Assembly (NCBI GenBank): GCA_008923315.1
Contig: WBSF01000002.1
Location: 186,001 to 250,000 of the forward strand
Direction of reading: 5' to 3'
DNA length: 64,000 bases
Source: Betaproteobacteria bacterium SCN1
Lineage (GTDB): Bacteria > Pseudomonadota > Gammaproteobacteria > Burkholderiales > Thiobacillaceae
Shown here: positions 16,434 through 24,879 of the stretch, piece after piece
Numbering within the stretch: the first letter of the stretch is position 1
Layout: the number at the start of each line of letters is the position of its first letter
Position numbers and translations under genes: made by a program
The notes under the pieces: generated by a model
Databases searched by the model: none
Seen by the model: the letters and a program-made list of their open reading frames with translations, nothing else
What the model was told of the DNA's origin: nothing

Positions 16434-17024
16434 TCAGTCGTCGTGCCAGGCGTCCGGTACGGGCGCCGGAATCAGGCGCGGAATCCGTGCCTTGCAATTG
16501 GGGTAGGCCTGCTCGACCGTCACGCACACATAGCGCAATGCGGTCGGCCAGATGTCGGCATAAGCCCCCGCCTCCTCGACGATGCGCGCGCGGCCGTTGA
16601 CCCGCAGGCGCATCCGCTGCTGGAAATCGACGAACAGCAGGCCGACATGCGGGTTGGTCAGGATGTTGCCAAGCGAGTTGTAGAGCCGGTTGCCGCTGAA
16701 ATCGGGGAATACCAGCGTGCGTTCGTCGAGCACGCGCAGCAGGGGGCAAGGTTCGCCCGAGGCGCGTGTTTCGCGCCCCCGGAAGCTGCAGTCGCATGTG
16801 CCCTGTGCGCTGGCCGTGGCCAGAAAGAAAAACGGCTGTTCTTCCAGAAAGCGTATCCAGGCGGCAGGCAGGCGATCGCGCAGCATCGCTGCCAGTTGCG
16901 TCTCTTCCCAGACCGGGCCGCCATGAAACCGGCGCTGGGCTTCGATTTCGCCTTCATGTTCGCCTTCATGCAGCCCTGCCGGACTGTTTGCGTCGTGCAT
17001 GGCGCGCGTTTCCGGCTGTCTCAC
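16434..17024 (-). CDS. Pyridoxamine 5'-phosphate oxidase-like flavin split-barrel protein
   Basis: A 196-residue protein of the FMN-binding split-barrel superfamily. Typical features are [48 protein letters not shown] and [10 protein letters not shown]. Members bind flavin or F420 and reduce small molecules; the substrate here is unknown. The GTG at 17024 overlaps the stop of the upstream DUF1348 gene, so the two form an operon. An ATG eight codons later is an alternative start. It is probably under control of the TetR protein encoded divergently. Confidence 0.82.
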   Translation of the reverse strand: MRQPETRAMHDANSPAGLHEGEHEGEIEAQRRFHGGPVWEETQLAAMLRDRLPAAWIRFLEEQPFFFLATASAQGTCDCSFRGRETRASGEPCPLLRVLDERTLVFPDFSGNRLYNSLGNILTNPHVGLLFVDFQQRMRLRVNGRARIVEEAGAYADIWPTALRYVCVTVEQAYPNCKARIPRLIPAPVPDAWHDD

Positions 17025-17488
17025 AGACCGAGATCGCTCAACCCCGGATGATCGTCCGGACGGCGGCCCAGAGGCCAGAAGAACTTGCGGTCGGTTTCCG
17101 CAATCGGCAGGTCGTTAATGCTGGCGAAGCGGCGCATCATGAAGCCCTGTTCGTTGAATTCCCAGTTCTCGTTGCCGTAGGCGCGGTACCACTGTCCCGA
17201 GTCGTCGCGCCATTCGTAGGCGAAACGCACGGCGATGCGGCTGCCGGTGAAGGCCCACAGTTCCTTGATCAGGCGGTAGTCGAGTTCGCGCGCCCATTTG
17301 CGTTCGAGAAAACGCTGCACTTCGGCGCGTCCGACCGGAAACTCGGCGCGGTTGCGCCAGCGCGTGTCTTCCGTGTAGACGAGCACGACGCGCGACGGAT
17401 CGCGCGTGTTCCAGGCGTCTTCGGCCATGCGGACTTTCTGGCGGGCGCTTTCCTCGGTGAAAGGGGGCAGGGGCGGCTTGGTTTCCAT
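17021..17488 (-). CDS. DUF1348 (NTF2/SnoaL-like fold) protein
   Basis: A 155-residue protein with the pattern of the DUF1348 family: [64 protein letters not shown] and [10 protein letters not shown]. These proteins have a cone-shaped NTF2-like fold; their function is not established. The ATG at 17488 has GGAG upstream (GAGGAGACC). It is the first gene of the operon that reads away from the tetR-type gene, with two palindromes in between. Confidence 0.85.
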   Translation of the reverse strand: METKPPLPPFTEESARQKVRMAEDAWNTRDPSRVVLVYTEDTRWRNRAEFPVGRAEVQRFLERKWARELDYRLIKELWAFTGSRIAVRFAYEWRDDSGQWYRAYGNENWEFNEQGFMMRRFASINDLPIAETDRKFFWPLGRRPDDHPGLSDLGL

Positions 17489-17516
17489 CGTGGTCTCCTC
17501 GTACGGTTCGGTAACA

Positions 17517-17536
17517 GGTAGACAAACCTGTCTACC
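17517..17536. promoter_or_regulatory. TetR-type operator 1
   Basis: GGTAGACA (17517-17524) and TGTCTACC (17529-17536) form an inverted repeat with 8-base arms around the four bases AACC. The GTAGACA half-sites are the same as in operator 2, 20 bases to the right. The site lies between the predicted minus-strand start of transcription and the DUF1348 gene. Confidence 0.75.
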
Positions 17537-17544
17537 TGCGCCGC

Positions 17545-17573
17545 AGTCTAGCCGGTGTAGACAGATCTGTCTA
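17545..17573 (-). promoter_or_regulatory. Predicted promoter for the DUF1348/split-barrel operon
   Basis: On the minus strand, TAGACA (17573-17568) and TAGACT (17550-17545) are 17 bases apart. The -35 element lies inside operator 2 and the start point would fall next to operator 1, so bound repressor would block the promoter. The -10 box is weak. Inference from sequence. Confidence 0.4.
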
Positions 17574-17575
17574 CA
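17556..17575. promoter_or_regulatory. TetR-type operator 2, perfect 20-bp palindrome
   Basis: TGTAGACAGATCTGTCTACA is a perfect palindrome ending 8 bases before the ATG of the TetR-family gene. Both arms share GTAGACA with operator 1. It overlaps the predicted minus-strand promoter and a TACAAT box (17572-17577) that could be the -10 of the regulator gene, so autoregulation is likely. Confidence 0.8.
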
Positions 17576-17583
17576 ATGCCGGC

Positions 17584-18162
17584 ATGACTTCCGGAAACGA
17601 TTCCGCCGCACCGCCCGCCGCCCGCGACCGCATCCTGCGCACCGCACACGATCTTTTCTACCGTGACGGTGTGCGCGCCACCGGCATCGATCGCGTGATT
17701 GCCGAATCCGGTGTGGCCAAGCTCACTTTCTATCGTCATTTTCCAAGCAAGAACGATCTGATCCGCGCCTATCTCGACTACCGCCACGCGCGCTGGATAG
17801 GCTGGTTCGCGGATGCGCTGGCACGTCACGGCGGCGGACCGGATGCCATCGTGCCGGCGGTGGGCGAGTGGCTGTGCGATCCGGCCTACCGTGGCTGCGC
17901 TTTCATCAACAGCGTCGGCGAGCTCGCCGGCACGCTGCCCGAGGTGGTCGACATCGCACGCGCGCACAAGGCCGACATGACTGCCGCCATTGCCACGGTG
18001 CTGCCGGCATCGCGCCGGCGCGGAAAACTGGCGCAGGCCGTGGCGCTGGCCATCGACGGCGCCATCGTGCGTGCGCAGTTCGACGCCACGCCCGACGCGG
18101 CGCTGGAAGCCCTCAAGCGCATCGTCAGGGCACTGCTGCAGGATCAGGGCGGGCGGGGCTGA
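17584..18162 (+). CDS. TetR-family transcriptional regulator
   Basis: A 192-residue repressor. The N-terminal helix-turn-helix reads [26 protein letters not shown] and then [20 protein letters not shown]; the C-terminal part is a ligand-binding and dimerisation domain. It is divergent from the DUF1348/split-barrel pair, with two matching palindromes between them, so it most likely represses that pair and itself. The ATG lies about 7 bases after a TACAAT box with no visible ribosome binding site, which suggests a leaderless mRNA. The effector is unknown. Confidence 0.92.
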   Translation: MTSGNDSAAPPAARDRILRTAHDLFYRDGVRATGIDRVIAESGVAKLTFYRHFPSKNDLIRAYLDYRHARWIGWFADALARHGGGPDAIVPAVGEWLCDPAYRGCAFINSVGELAGTLPEVVDIARAHKADMTAAIATVLPASRRRGKLAQAVALAIDGAIVRAQFDATPDAALEALKRIVRALLQDQGGRG

Positions 18163-19559
18163 TCGCCCTCGCTGCCGTGCCGCCATACGGCCGCTTCGAG
18201 CGCGTCGACCGGCGTCATGCCCTGCGCGAGCAGCGCGGCGGCCAGGCCGGTGAGGCGGTCGCCCGAGCCGGCCTGCGCAAGGTGCGGGCCGCCGGTCGTG
18301 TTGATCGCATAGCGGCCGTGCGGGTGCACGATCACAGTACCCGCACCCTTCAGGGCCACATGCGCGCTGAAGCGCGCTGCCAGCGTGCCTGCGGCGGCGA
18401 TGCGGTCCGCCTGCACGGTGGCCGTGTCGCAATCCAGCAAACGTGCCGCTTCGCCGGGATGCGGGGTCAGCAGGGTCGGCGCTGCGCGCCGCGCGGCCGC
18501 TTCGGCCAGCGCCGCGTCGCCGGCCAGCAGATTCAGTGCATCGGCATCCAGTACCAGCGGACAGGGCGCGGCGAGCGCAGCCTGCAGCAGGATGCGGGCG
18601 GGCGGGGTTTGCCCGAGTCCGGGGCCGATGGCAAGCACGGTCAGCCGTTCCTGAACCAGTTTCTCGGGAGATGCGAACATCAGGCGCGGTTCGCTGTAAT
18701 CCACGGCCACGCGCGTATCCAGCACCCCCAGCGTGACGAGGCCCGCGCCGTGGGCCAGTGCCGCGCGGCCGGCGATGAGCGTAGCGCCGACCCGGCCGGG
18801 CGCGCCGCCGACGATGCCCACGTGACCGAACAGGCCCTTGTGGCTGTTGCGCGGGCGCGGAGGCAGGTGATGGCGCGGCTCGGGCCGGGTGAGCGCGTAG
18901 CCGGCGGCAGCGGCCGCCGTCACGCCCAGCGTATCCACGAGAATCTCGCCCGCATGATCCGGGCCGTCGGCGGTGAGCAGGCCGGGTTTCGCGCCGATGA
19001 AGCTCAGCGTGGCGTCTGCGCGCAGTGCGATGCCGCACACGCGGCCCGTGTCCGCATCCAGCCCGCTCGGTACGTCCAGCGCCAGTCTCGGGCAGGCGAG
19101 CGCATCGGCTTTTTCGATCCAGTGCGCTTCAATGCCGGTGACGTCGCGCGCGAGGCCCACGCCGAACAGGCCGTCGACGATCAGGCTGAAGGGCTGTCCG
19201 GGCGGGATGTCCGCCAGACAGGCGCCGCCTGCCGCGCGCCAGGCTGCATGCGCATGCGCTGCGTCGGGTGGCAGACGCGCGGGGTCGGCGCGGCTCACCA
19301 GGCATATCCGGAATCCGCGCATCGCCAACTGCCGCGCCGCGACGAAGGCGTCGCCGCCGTTGTTGCCCGGCCCGGCGAGCACCAGGATCGGCGCGCCGGT
19401 ATCCAGGGCCCGCGCGGCCGCGAAATCCGCCGCGGCCGCCCCCGCCTTTTCCATCAGCGTGTCGTCGGGGTGCGCGATGTGCCAGGCCTGCTCGGCGGCG
19501 CGGATCGCGGCGGCGGGGTACAGCGGGGGCGATATCAGGGACGCAAGCGGCGTGGCCAT
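18144..19559 (-). CDS. nnr: Bifunctional NAD(P)HX epimerase / ADP-dependent NAD(P)HX dehydratase
   Basis: A 471-residue repair enzyme for hydrated NADH/NADPH. The N-terminal YjeF_N epimerase domain (about 1-200) shows MEKAGAAAADFA, ILVLAGPGNNGGDAFVAARQL and DGLFGVGLARDV. The C-terminal ribokinase-like dehydratase domain shows HKGLFGHVGIVGG, TPHPGEAARLL, LKGAGTVIVHPHG and GSGDRLTGLAAALLAQG. ATG at 19559 was chosen because the domain starts soon after it. An ATG at 19595 is possible; neither has a strong ribosome binding site. It converges with tetR, overlapping by 19 bases. Confidence 0.93.
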   Translation of the reverse strand: MATPLASLISPPLYPAAAIRAAEQAWHIAHPDDTLMEKAGAAAADFAAARALDTGAPILVLAGPGNNGGDAFVAARQLAMRGFRICLVSRADPARLPPDAAHAHAAWRAAGGACLADIPPGQPFSLIVDGLFGVGLARDVTGIEAHWIEKADALACPRLALDVPSGLDADTGRVCGIALRADATLSFIGAKPGLLTADGPDHAGEILVDTLGVTAAAAAGYALTRPEPRHHLPPRPRNSHKGLFGHVGIVGGAPGRVGATLIAGRAALAHGAGLVTLGVLDTRVAVDYSEPRLMFASPEKLVQERLTVLAIGPGLGQTPPARILLQAALAAPCPLVLDADALNLLAGDAALAEAAARRAAPTLLTPHPGEAARLLDCDTATVQADRIAAAGTLAARFSAHVALKGAGTVIVHPHGRYAINTTGGPHLAQAGSGDRLTGLAAALLAQGMTPVDALEAAVWRHGSEGDQPRPP

Positions 19560-19658
19560 GGCGTGGTTTGGCGAAGCGGTATCGACAGGACGCATATATA
19601 CACCCACCGGCCGCCATCGTGGGCCGGGTACGCCCGATGCGGCACCGCATCGGCGAAA

Positions 19659-20270
19659 ATGCCCGACATGAACCGCGACGCCTACAACATCATCGCGCAG
19701 GACTGGGACGCCGCCCGCCAGGGTTTCGTCGGTCGCGAGCGGGTTTATCTCGATGCGGTGCTGGTGGCGGTTCCGGAGGGGGCTGTCGTGCTGGATCTGG
19801 GCTGCGGCAGCGGGCGGCCGATGGCCGAGTATGTCGCCGCCCGGGGACGGCGCGTGCTGGGGGTGGACCAGTCGGAGGCGCTGCTCGATATCGCGCGTGC
19901 GCGCCTGCCGCAGGCGCAGTGGGTGCTGTCCGCCATGGAGGTCTATGCGCCGCCGGCCGGTATCCGGGGCGCGATACTCTGGGATGCGCTCTTCCATGTG
20001 GCGCGCGCAGATCATGCGCGCATCCTGCACGGGCTTGTGCGGCGCCTGCCGTCCGGGGGCCGGCTCATGCTTACGGTCGGCGGCTCCGACCAGCCCGCGT
20101 TCACGGACACGATGTTCGGGCAGACGTTCTTCTACGATTCGCACACACCCGCAACCGTGGACCGGATGCTCCTCGATCTGGGCTGCCGTTCCGTGATCGC
20201 GGAATTCATGGACAGACCGGATGGCGGCAGAAACCGGGGCCGCTACGCCATCGTCGCGGAAAAGGCCTGA
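19659..20270 (+). CDS. SAM-dependent methyltransferase (class I)
   Basis: A 203-residue protein with the SAM-binding motif I VVLDLGCGSGRPM, followed by an acidic loop (LGVDQSEALLDIARARLP) and motif IV region (GAILWDALFHV), then a glycine-rich post-motif (PSGGRLMLTVGG). These are standard for class I methyltransferases. No substrate can be inferred. Two starts are possible, ATG at 19659 or 19668. It is transcribed divergently from the NAD(P)HX repair gene. Confidence 0.85.
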   Translation: MPDMNRDAYNIIAQDWDAARQGFVGRERVYLDAVLVAVPEGAVVLDLGCGSGRPMAEYVAARGRRVLGVDQSEALLDIARARLPQAQWVLSAMEVYAPPAGIRGAILWDALFHVARADHARILHGLVRRLPSGGRLMLTVGGSDQPAFTDTMFGQTFFYDSHTPATVDRMLLDLGCRSVIAEFMDRPDGGRNRGRYAIVAEKA

Positions 20271-20316
20271 CGGGCCCGAAGAACGGGCAGGGCGGCGCGC
20301 ATAGGGAAAACGCGGA

Positions 20317-20336
20317 TTGCCCGCACGCGCGGGCAA
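20317..20336. repeat. Inverted repeat between methyltransferase and sulfatase genes
   Basis: TTGCCCGC and GCGGGCAA form an 8-bp perfect stem with a 4-base loop in the 119-base gap. No T-tract follows, so a terminator role is uncertain. Confidence 0.35.
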
Positions 20337-20389
20337 CACGACAATCGGGGGGGTCGGGCGGAGATGCCGCCCCGTCTCCGGGAACCGGA

Positions 20390-21742
20390 ATGCCCCGCTG
20401 CCTGTTCGTGTTCGTACTGCTGCTTCTGTCCGCGCCGGCCTGGGCGCGGCCGCAGGCCGCCGATGCATCGAGACCCAACGTGGTGCTGATCATGACGGAC
20501 GACCTGGGCTGGGCCGATCTCGGCAGCTATGGTGCGCAGGACATCTCGACGCCCAATCTCGACCGGCTGGCACGCGAGGGCGTCCGTTTTACCGATTTCT
20601 ATGCCAACGGCCCGCTCTGCACGCCAACCCGTGCAGCGCTGATGACGGGCCGCTACCAGCAGCGTTACGGGCTCGATCTTGCCATTCCCGGCCCCGGCAG
20701 CCCGGGCGCGGAACTGGGGCTGCCGGCCGACGGGCGAAGTTTGCCGAAACGGCTCGGGGACGCCGGTTACGCGACGGCGCTGGTGGGCAAATGGCATCTC
20801 GGCTACAAGCCCGAGTTCAGCCCGAACGCCCATGGTTTCGATTATTTCTTCGGGCTCAAGGGCGGCTTTCACGACTATTACCATCACTACGACGCCTATC
20901 AGCGGCCCGATCTGTGGGAGAACGATCGGCCCGTGCGGCAGGAGGGCTACAGCACCGACCTGATCACGGCGCGCGCCGTGGGCTTCATCGAAAAGCACGC
21001 CGGCCGGCCGTTTTTCATCGACGTGGCCTACAACGCGCCGCACTGGCCTTTCCAGCGGCCGGACGCGCCCGAAGCGGCGGCCGACAATGCGTATCCGCAG
21101 CGTGCGGACGGCTCGCTGGCCGGCACGCGCGCGGATTATGCAGCAATGGTCGAGCGCATGGACCGGGGCGTGGGCGAACTGCTGCATGCGCTGGACCGGC
21201 TCGGTATCGCCGGCAACACTCTGGTGATCTTCACCAACGACAATGGTGGCGAGTGGCTTTCCAGCAGTGCGCCGCTGTTCCATCGCAAATGGACCCTGTG
21301 GGAGGGTGGCATCCGCGTGCCGACGATCCTGCGCTGGCCGGGGCGGATCGCGCCGGGACAGGTCTCGGCACAGGTCGGAATCACCATGGATCTGACGGCC
21401 ACGATCCTGGCGGCGGCCGGTGCGCCTGCTCCGGCCGATCCGCATCTCGATGGCATCGACTGGATTCCGGTCCTGGCCGGCCGCGAGCCGCCGGTCGAAC
21501 GCCTGCTGTTCTGGCGTACGCATACGCGCAACCGTCCGCAGACGGCCGTGCGCGACGGCGACTGGAAGCTGCTCGTCGACGGCCATCAGGCCTTCCTCTT
21601 CAATGTCCGGGCCGATCCCGGCGAACGGAATGATCTGGCCTACCGGTATCCGGCTATCATGGAACGGTTGCGGCGCGCCCATGCCGAATGGGTGAAAGCG
21701 GTCGACAGCGAAGCGGCCCGGAATGGCGCGCTCCGTCCCTGA
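20390..21742 (+). CDS. Exported type I sulfatase (arylsulfatase-like)
   Basis: A 450-residue protein with a signal peptide (CLFVFVLLLLSAPAWA) and a sulfatase domain. Metal-binding Asp pair: VVLIMTDDLGWADLGSYG. Sulfatase signature: LCTPTRAALMTGRYQQRYG, where Cys77 in C-T-P-T-R is the residue turned into formylglycine. Further family features are GKWHLGY, FFIDVAYNAPHWPF, IFTNDNGGEW and a C-terminal DGDWKLLVDG. It should hydrolyse sulfate esters in the periplasm or outside. No maturation enzyme is in the window, and the substrate is unknown. Confidence 0.92.
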   Translation: MPRCLFVFVLLLLSAPAWARPQAADASRPNVVLIMTDDLGWADLGSYGAQDISTPNLDRLAREGVRFTDFYANGPLCTPTRAALMTGRYQQRYGLDLAIPGPGSPGAELGLPADGRSLPKRLGDAGYATALVGKWHLGYKPEFSPNAHGFDYFFGLKGGFHDYYHHYDAYQRPDLWENDRPVRQEGYSTDLITARAVGFIEKHAGRPFFIDVAYNAPHWPFQRPDAPEAAADNAYPQRADGSLAGTRADYAAMVERMDRGVGELLHALDRLGIAGNTLVIFTNDNGGEWLSSSAPLFHRKWTLWEGGIRVPTILRWPGRIAPGQVSAQVGITMDLTATILAAAGAPAPADPHLDGIDWIPVLAGREPPVERLLFWRTHTRNRPQTAVRDGDWKLLVDGHQAFLFNVRADPGERNDLAYRYPAIMERLRRAHAEWVKAVDSEAARNGALRP

Positions 21743-21790
21743 CGCCGCAGAATTCCGCACGCCCGATTATCCCTTCCAGGACACGCAACG

Positions 21791-22585
21791 ATGACAAATT
21801 CCGTCCAGGCGCTTTTCCTGTCGCACGGCGGCGGCCCGCTGCCGCTGCTGGGCGATCCCGGGCATGCGGAAATGGTCGCGTGCCTGCAAGGCATTGCCGC
21901 GCGCATGCCCCGCCCGCGCGCCATCGTCGTGGCGAGCGCGCACTGGGAGGCGTCGCAGCCGACGCTCACGGTAGGCGCGCAGCCGCCGCTGATCTACGAC
22001 TACTACGGCTTCCCCGAGGCCGCCTATTCGATCCGTTATCCCTGTCCCGGCGACCCCGTGCTGGCGCAAACGATCCGCGATCTGCTGGACGAAGCCGGGA
22101 TGCATCCGGTATCGGATGCGGCGCGCGGCTTCGACCACGGTGTATTCGTGCCGCTGAAAATCATGTATCCCGAGGCCGGCATCCCCTGCGTGCAGGTGTC
22201 GCTCCTTGCCTCGCTCGACCCCGCCGAGCATCTCCGGATGGGACAGGCGCTGGGGCGTCTGGGCGAAGACATCCTGCTCGTCGGCTCGGGGTTTTCCTTC
22301 CACAACCTGCGCGCCTTCTTCGCGGCGGAAACCCCCGAATCACGGGAGCGGAACCGGGCATTCGAAGTCTGGCTGCACGAGACCTGTACCCGCGCGGATT
22401 ATTCGGAAGCGGAACGTGAACGGCGGCTGGTGCATTGGGCCGCGGCGCCGGGCGCGCGTTTCTGCCATCCGCGCGAAGAGCATCTGCTGCCGCTGCACGT
22501 CTGCTACGGCGCCGCCCGCACCGCATGCCGCGAAAGCTTCGAGTTGCGTATCATGAACCGCCAGGCCAGCATGTATCTGTGGTGA
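21791..22585 (+). CDS. Class III extradiol dioxygenase-like protein (DOPA 4,5-dioxygenase/YgiD type)
   Basis: A 264-residue protein of the LigB superfamily. Metal-binding histidines and a glutamate are seen in LFLSHGGGPLPLL, VVASAHWEASQPTL, FDHGVFVPLKIMYP and REEHLLPLHVCYGAA. The context PPLIYDYYGFPEAAYSIRYP is typical of the YgiD/DODA subgroup, which opens aromatic rings of catechols such as DOPA. The physiological substrate is unclear. It stands alone after the sulfatase gene with a 48-base gap. Confidence 0.9.
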   Translation: MTNSVQALFLSHGGGPLPLLGDPGHAEMVACLQGIAARMPRPRAIVVASAHWEASQPTLTVGAQPPLIYDYYGFPEAAYSIRYPCPGDPVLAQTIRDLLDEAGMHPVSDAARGFDHGVFVPLKIMYPEAGIPCVQVSLLASLDPAEHLRMGQALGRLGEDILLVGSGFSFHNLRAFFAAETPESRERNRAFEVWLHETCTRADYSEAERERRLVHWAAAPGARFCHPREEHLLPLHVCYGAARTACRESFELRIMNRQASMYLW

Positions 22586-22653
22586 TGCGGCCGCAGCCGC
22601 GTTTTGCGGGGCGGCCGGTTTGTGGTCAACCTACTGATGAAAGGCGGCGTGCC

Positions 22654-23001
22654 ATGACCTATACAGGAAGCTGTCACTGCGGGCGGGTGTCGTTCGAGAT
22701 CGAAGGCGAGATGGGCGACGCTCTGGCCTGCAATTGCTCCATCTGCCAGCGCAAGGGGGCGCTGCTCTGGTTCGTGCCGCGCAGTGCCCTGAAATTGCGC
22801 TCGCCGGAAGACGCGGCGTCGACCTATACCTTCGGCAAGGGCGACGTGAAACACCGTTTCTGTCCGACCTGCGGCATCCACCCCTATGGCGAGGGGGTCG
22901 GCCCGGATGGCACGGCCATGGCCGCGGTCAATATCCGCTGCCTCGACGGGATCGACCCCGACACCGTTCCGGTGCGCCATTTCGACGGCCGTTCGCTTTA
23001 A
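22654..23001 (+). CDS. GFA/CENP-V domain zinc protein
   Basis: A 115-residue protein with the zinc-binding cysteine pattern of the glutathione-dependent formaldehyde-activating (GFA) family: Cys7-x-Cys9 (GSCHCG), Cys26-x-Cys28-x2-Cys31 (ACNCSICQ) and Cys70-x2-Cys73 (FCPTCG). The family includes formaldehyde-glutathione adduct enzymes, but many members have no proven activity. The ATG at 22654 follows AAAGGCGG. It appears to be a single gene. Confidence 0.88.
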   Translation: MTYTGSCHCGRVSFEIEGEMGDALACNCSICQRKGALLWFVPRSALKLRSPEDAASTYTFGKGDVKHRFCPTCGIHPYGEGVGPDGTAMAAVNIRCLDGIDPDTVPVRHFDGRSL

Positions 23002-23190
23002 AGCGGGCCGGGCGCCGCGGTAGCGGCGCAGCCTCGCCTGCGCAGGCCGCCGGGATGCGAATTTCACGCGCTTTCAGTACCATGCCATCGGCGTCGACCG
23101 GGCCGGTTGCCCGGGGTTTCGCTCCGCACCCGACAGACTTCAGGCAGGCGGCCGAGGCGACGCGCGAATGTTCCGGCTGAAGGATGCCGG

Positions 23191-23240
23191 GCGGCCGGGA
23201 CGACCCGGCCGCAAGCATGCACACGCGGGGACGGCCCTGC
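23191..23240 (+). ncRNA. Guanidine-II riboswitch (mini-ykkC)
   Basis: Two hairpins with ACGR tetraloops, the hallmark of this riboswitch class. Hairpin 1 (23191-23212) has a perfect 9-bp GC-rich stem around the loop ACGA. Hairpin 2 (23225-23240) has a 6-bp stem (one G-T pair) around the loop ACGG. The 12-base linker is within the usual range. The aptamer ends 19 bases before the ATG of an SMR transporter gene, the classic target. Known members bind guanidinium and open the ribosome binding site. Confidence 0.9.
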
Positions 23241-23259
23241 AGCTTATGGGAACCGACTC

Positions 23260-23580
23260 ATGAACTGGCTGGTGCTGTTTCTCGCGGGGATGTTCGAAAT
23301 CGTCTGGGCCATCGGCCTGAAATACAGCGAGGGGTTCACGCGGCCGTGGCCGTCGCTGATTACGCTGGCTGCGATGGCAGCGAGTTTCTACCTGCTGGCG
23401 GTGGCCTTGCGGACGCTGCCGCTGGGCACGGCATACGCGGTATGGGTCGGCATCGGGGCGGTGGGTACCGCGATCGCCGGCATCATCCTTTTTCACGAGG
23501 CGGCGACGCCGCTGAAACTCGTCAGCCTGATTCTGGTGGTCGCGGGTATTGCCGGGCTCAAGCTGGCAAGCCCGGGCTGA
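23260..23580 (+). CDS. gdx: Guanidinium exporter Gdx (SugE-type SMR transporter)
   Basis: A 106-residue small multidrug resistance protein with four transmembrane helices. The conserved membrane glutamate lies in [15 protein letters not shown], as in SugE/Gdx, and the [15 protein letters not shown] and AGIAGLKL segments are also typical. Gdx proteins are guanidinium/proton antiporters that form dual-topology dimers. The guanidine-II riboswitch directly upstream strongly supports guanidinium export over the broader drug-exporter role. The ATG at 23260 has GGGA upstream. Confidence 0.93.
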   Translation: MNWLVLFLAGMFEIVWAIGLKYSEGFTRPWPSLITLAAMAASFYLLAVALRTLPLGTAYAVWVGIGAVGTAIAGIILFHEAATPLKLVSLILVVAGIAGLKLASPG

Positions 23581-23818
23581 CAGCGGCCATGTCCTCCCTT
23601 CGTCGTTGCGGCCTCAGGGTTTATCCCAGCTTGTTGCAGCGGCGCCTGATCGCTAATCTCAATTCGATTCCTGAAATCGATTGATGCCTTGACGTAATTT
23701 TCACGCAGAACGCGCCTGCCGGCAGGCAATGGCGGGCCTGCGTGCGCCGACGATGGGGTACGTCGGTGCGTTCGACGTCCGCCCCGCAAACCGACAAGGA
23801 AGGAATAAAGGAGCCGCC

Positions 23819-24040
23819 ATGCCGCTAATCCAGGTCAAAATCATCGAAGGTGTGTTCTCGTCCGAGCAGAAGCAGCAAATCATCCGCAAACTGACCGACG
23901 CCATGGTCTCGATCGAAGGCGAGAACATGCGCCAGGTGACATGGTGTGTGGTGGAAGAAGTGAAAAGCGGGGATTGGGGCATCGCGGGCAATCCGCTGAC
24001 CACGGCGGATGTGAAGGCACTCGCGGCCGGCAAGTCCTAG
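23819..24040 (+). CDS. 4-oxalocrotonate tautomerase family protein
   Basis: A 73-residue protein starting MPLIQVKIIEG. Removal of Met would expose the catalytic Pro1 of this family. It continues with FSSEQKQQIIRKLTDAMVSIEGENMRQVTWCVVEEVKSGDWGIAG, which fits the usual beta-alpha-beta unit. Such enzymes tautomerise enol and keto acids from aromatic degradation, though many small paralogues have unknown substrates. The ribosome binding site AAAGGAG is good. No aromatic pathway operon is next to it. Confidence 0.88.
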   Translation: MPLIQVKIIEGVFSSEQKQQIIRKLTDAMVSIEGENMRQVTWCVVEEVKSGDWGIAGNPLTTADVKALAAGKS

Positions 24041-24076
24041 CGCGCGCGCCGCGACCGCCGGGCGTGATTTATCCCG

Positions 24077-24118
24077 CGCCACCCGTCGCCACTGTGTAGA
24101 CTCCCCCTTCGGGTGGCG
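24077..24118. repeat. Inverted repeat in the leader of the TMEM175-type gene
   Basis: CGCCACCCG (24077-24085) and CGGGTGGCG (24110-24118) are perfect 9-base arms separated by 24 bases, ending 31 bases before the next ATG. It could form an RNA stem in the 5' leader. No known element was recognised. Confidence 0.35.
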
Positions 24119-24149
24119 GAGGACCGCTTCAGTGTCGACGGGAGGCGTC

Positions 24150-24731
24150 ATGGGCAAGGGCAGACTCGAAGCGTTCAGCGATGGCGTGCTGGCCATCATC
24201 ATCACGATCATGGTGTTGGAAATGAAGGTTCCGCACAGTCCGACCTTCGACGCGCTCGGGCCGGTGGTGCCGGTCTTCCTGAGTTATGTGCTGAGTTTCG
24301 TCTACGTGGGCATCTACTGGAACAATCACCACCACATGCTTCATGCGAGCACGAAAGTGTCCGGGCGCATCCTGTGGGCCAACCTGCACCTGCTGTTCTG
24401 GCTGTCCCTGCTGCCTTTTGCCACAGGCTGGATGGGAGAAAACCATTTCGCCGCGTTGCCGACGGGGTTCTACGGCATCGTGCTGCTGGGGGCGGCGCTT
24501 GCCTACGGGATACTGCAGCGGGCGATCATCGCCGCACAGGGACCGGATTCGATTCTGAAACGGGCCATCGGCAGCGACTGGAAAGGCAGGATTTCGCCTG
24601 TCCTTTACCTGTGCGGCATTGCGCTTACGGCCTGCGACCAGCGCTGGGGCCAGGCTGTTTATGTGCTGGTGGCGCTGATGTGGCTGGTGCCCGACCGGCG
24701 GATCGAGCGCACGATGGCGCATGGCGGCTGA
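24150..24731 (+). CDS. TMEM175-family (DUF1211) potassium channel-like protein
   Basis: A 193-residue integral membrane protein with about six hydrophobic helices. The N-terminal helix carries the family signature RLEAFSDGVLAIIITIMVLEM with the FSDG motif. YWNNHHHMLH follows in helix 3 and LWANLHLLFWLSLLPFATGWMG after it. Bacterial members are potassium-permeable channels built from single six-helix subunits. The ATG at 24150 has GGAGG six bases upstream; a GTG at 24132 is less likely. Transport function is inferred from the family. Confidence 0.87.
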   Translation: MGKGRLEAFSDGVLAIIITIMVLEMKVPHSPTFDALGPVVPVFLSYVLSFVYVGIYWNNHHHMLHASTKVSGRILWANLHLLFWLSLLPFATGWMGENHFAALPTGFYGIVLLGAALAYGILQRAIIAAQGPDSILKRAIGSDWKGRISPVLYLCGIALTACDQRWGQAVYVLVALMWLVPDRRIERTMAHGG

Positions 24732-24879
24732 TGCGGCATGCGCCGATCACCCACCCGTCCGGAAGGCGCGGCCGGGATCGGCAGGCTTTCCGCCGTGTCC
24801 CGGGATGCGGTGCGACGGCGCTTTCCATTTCCGCCCGGGCGACTAGAGTGAAAGCCTGTTCCCGCAACAGGAGCCGCGT

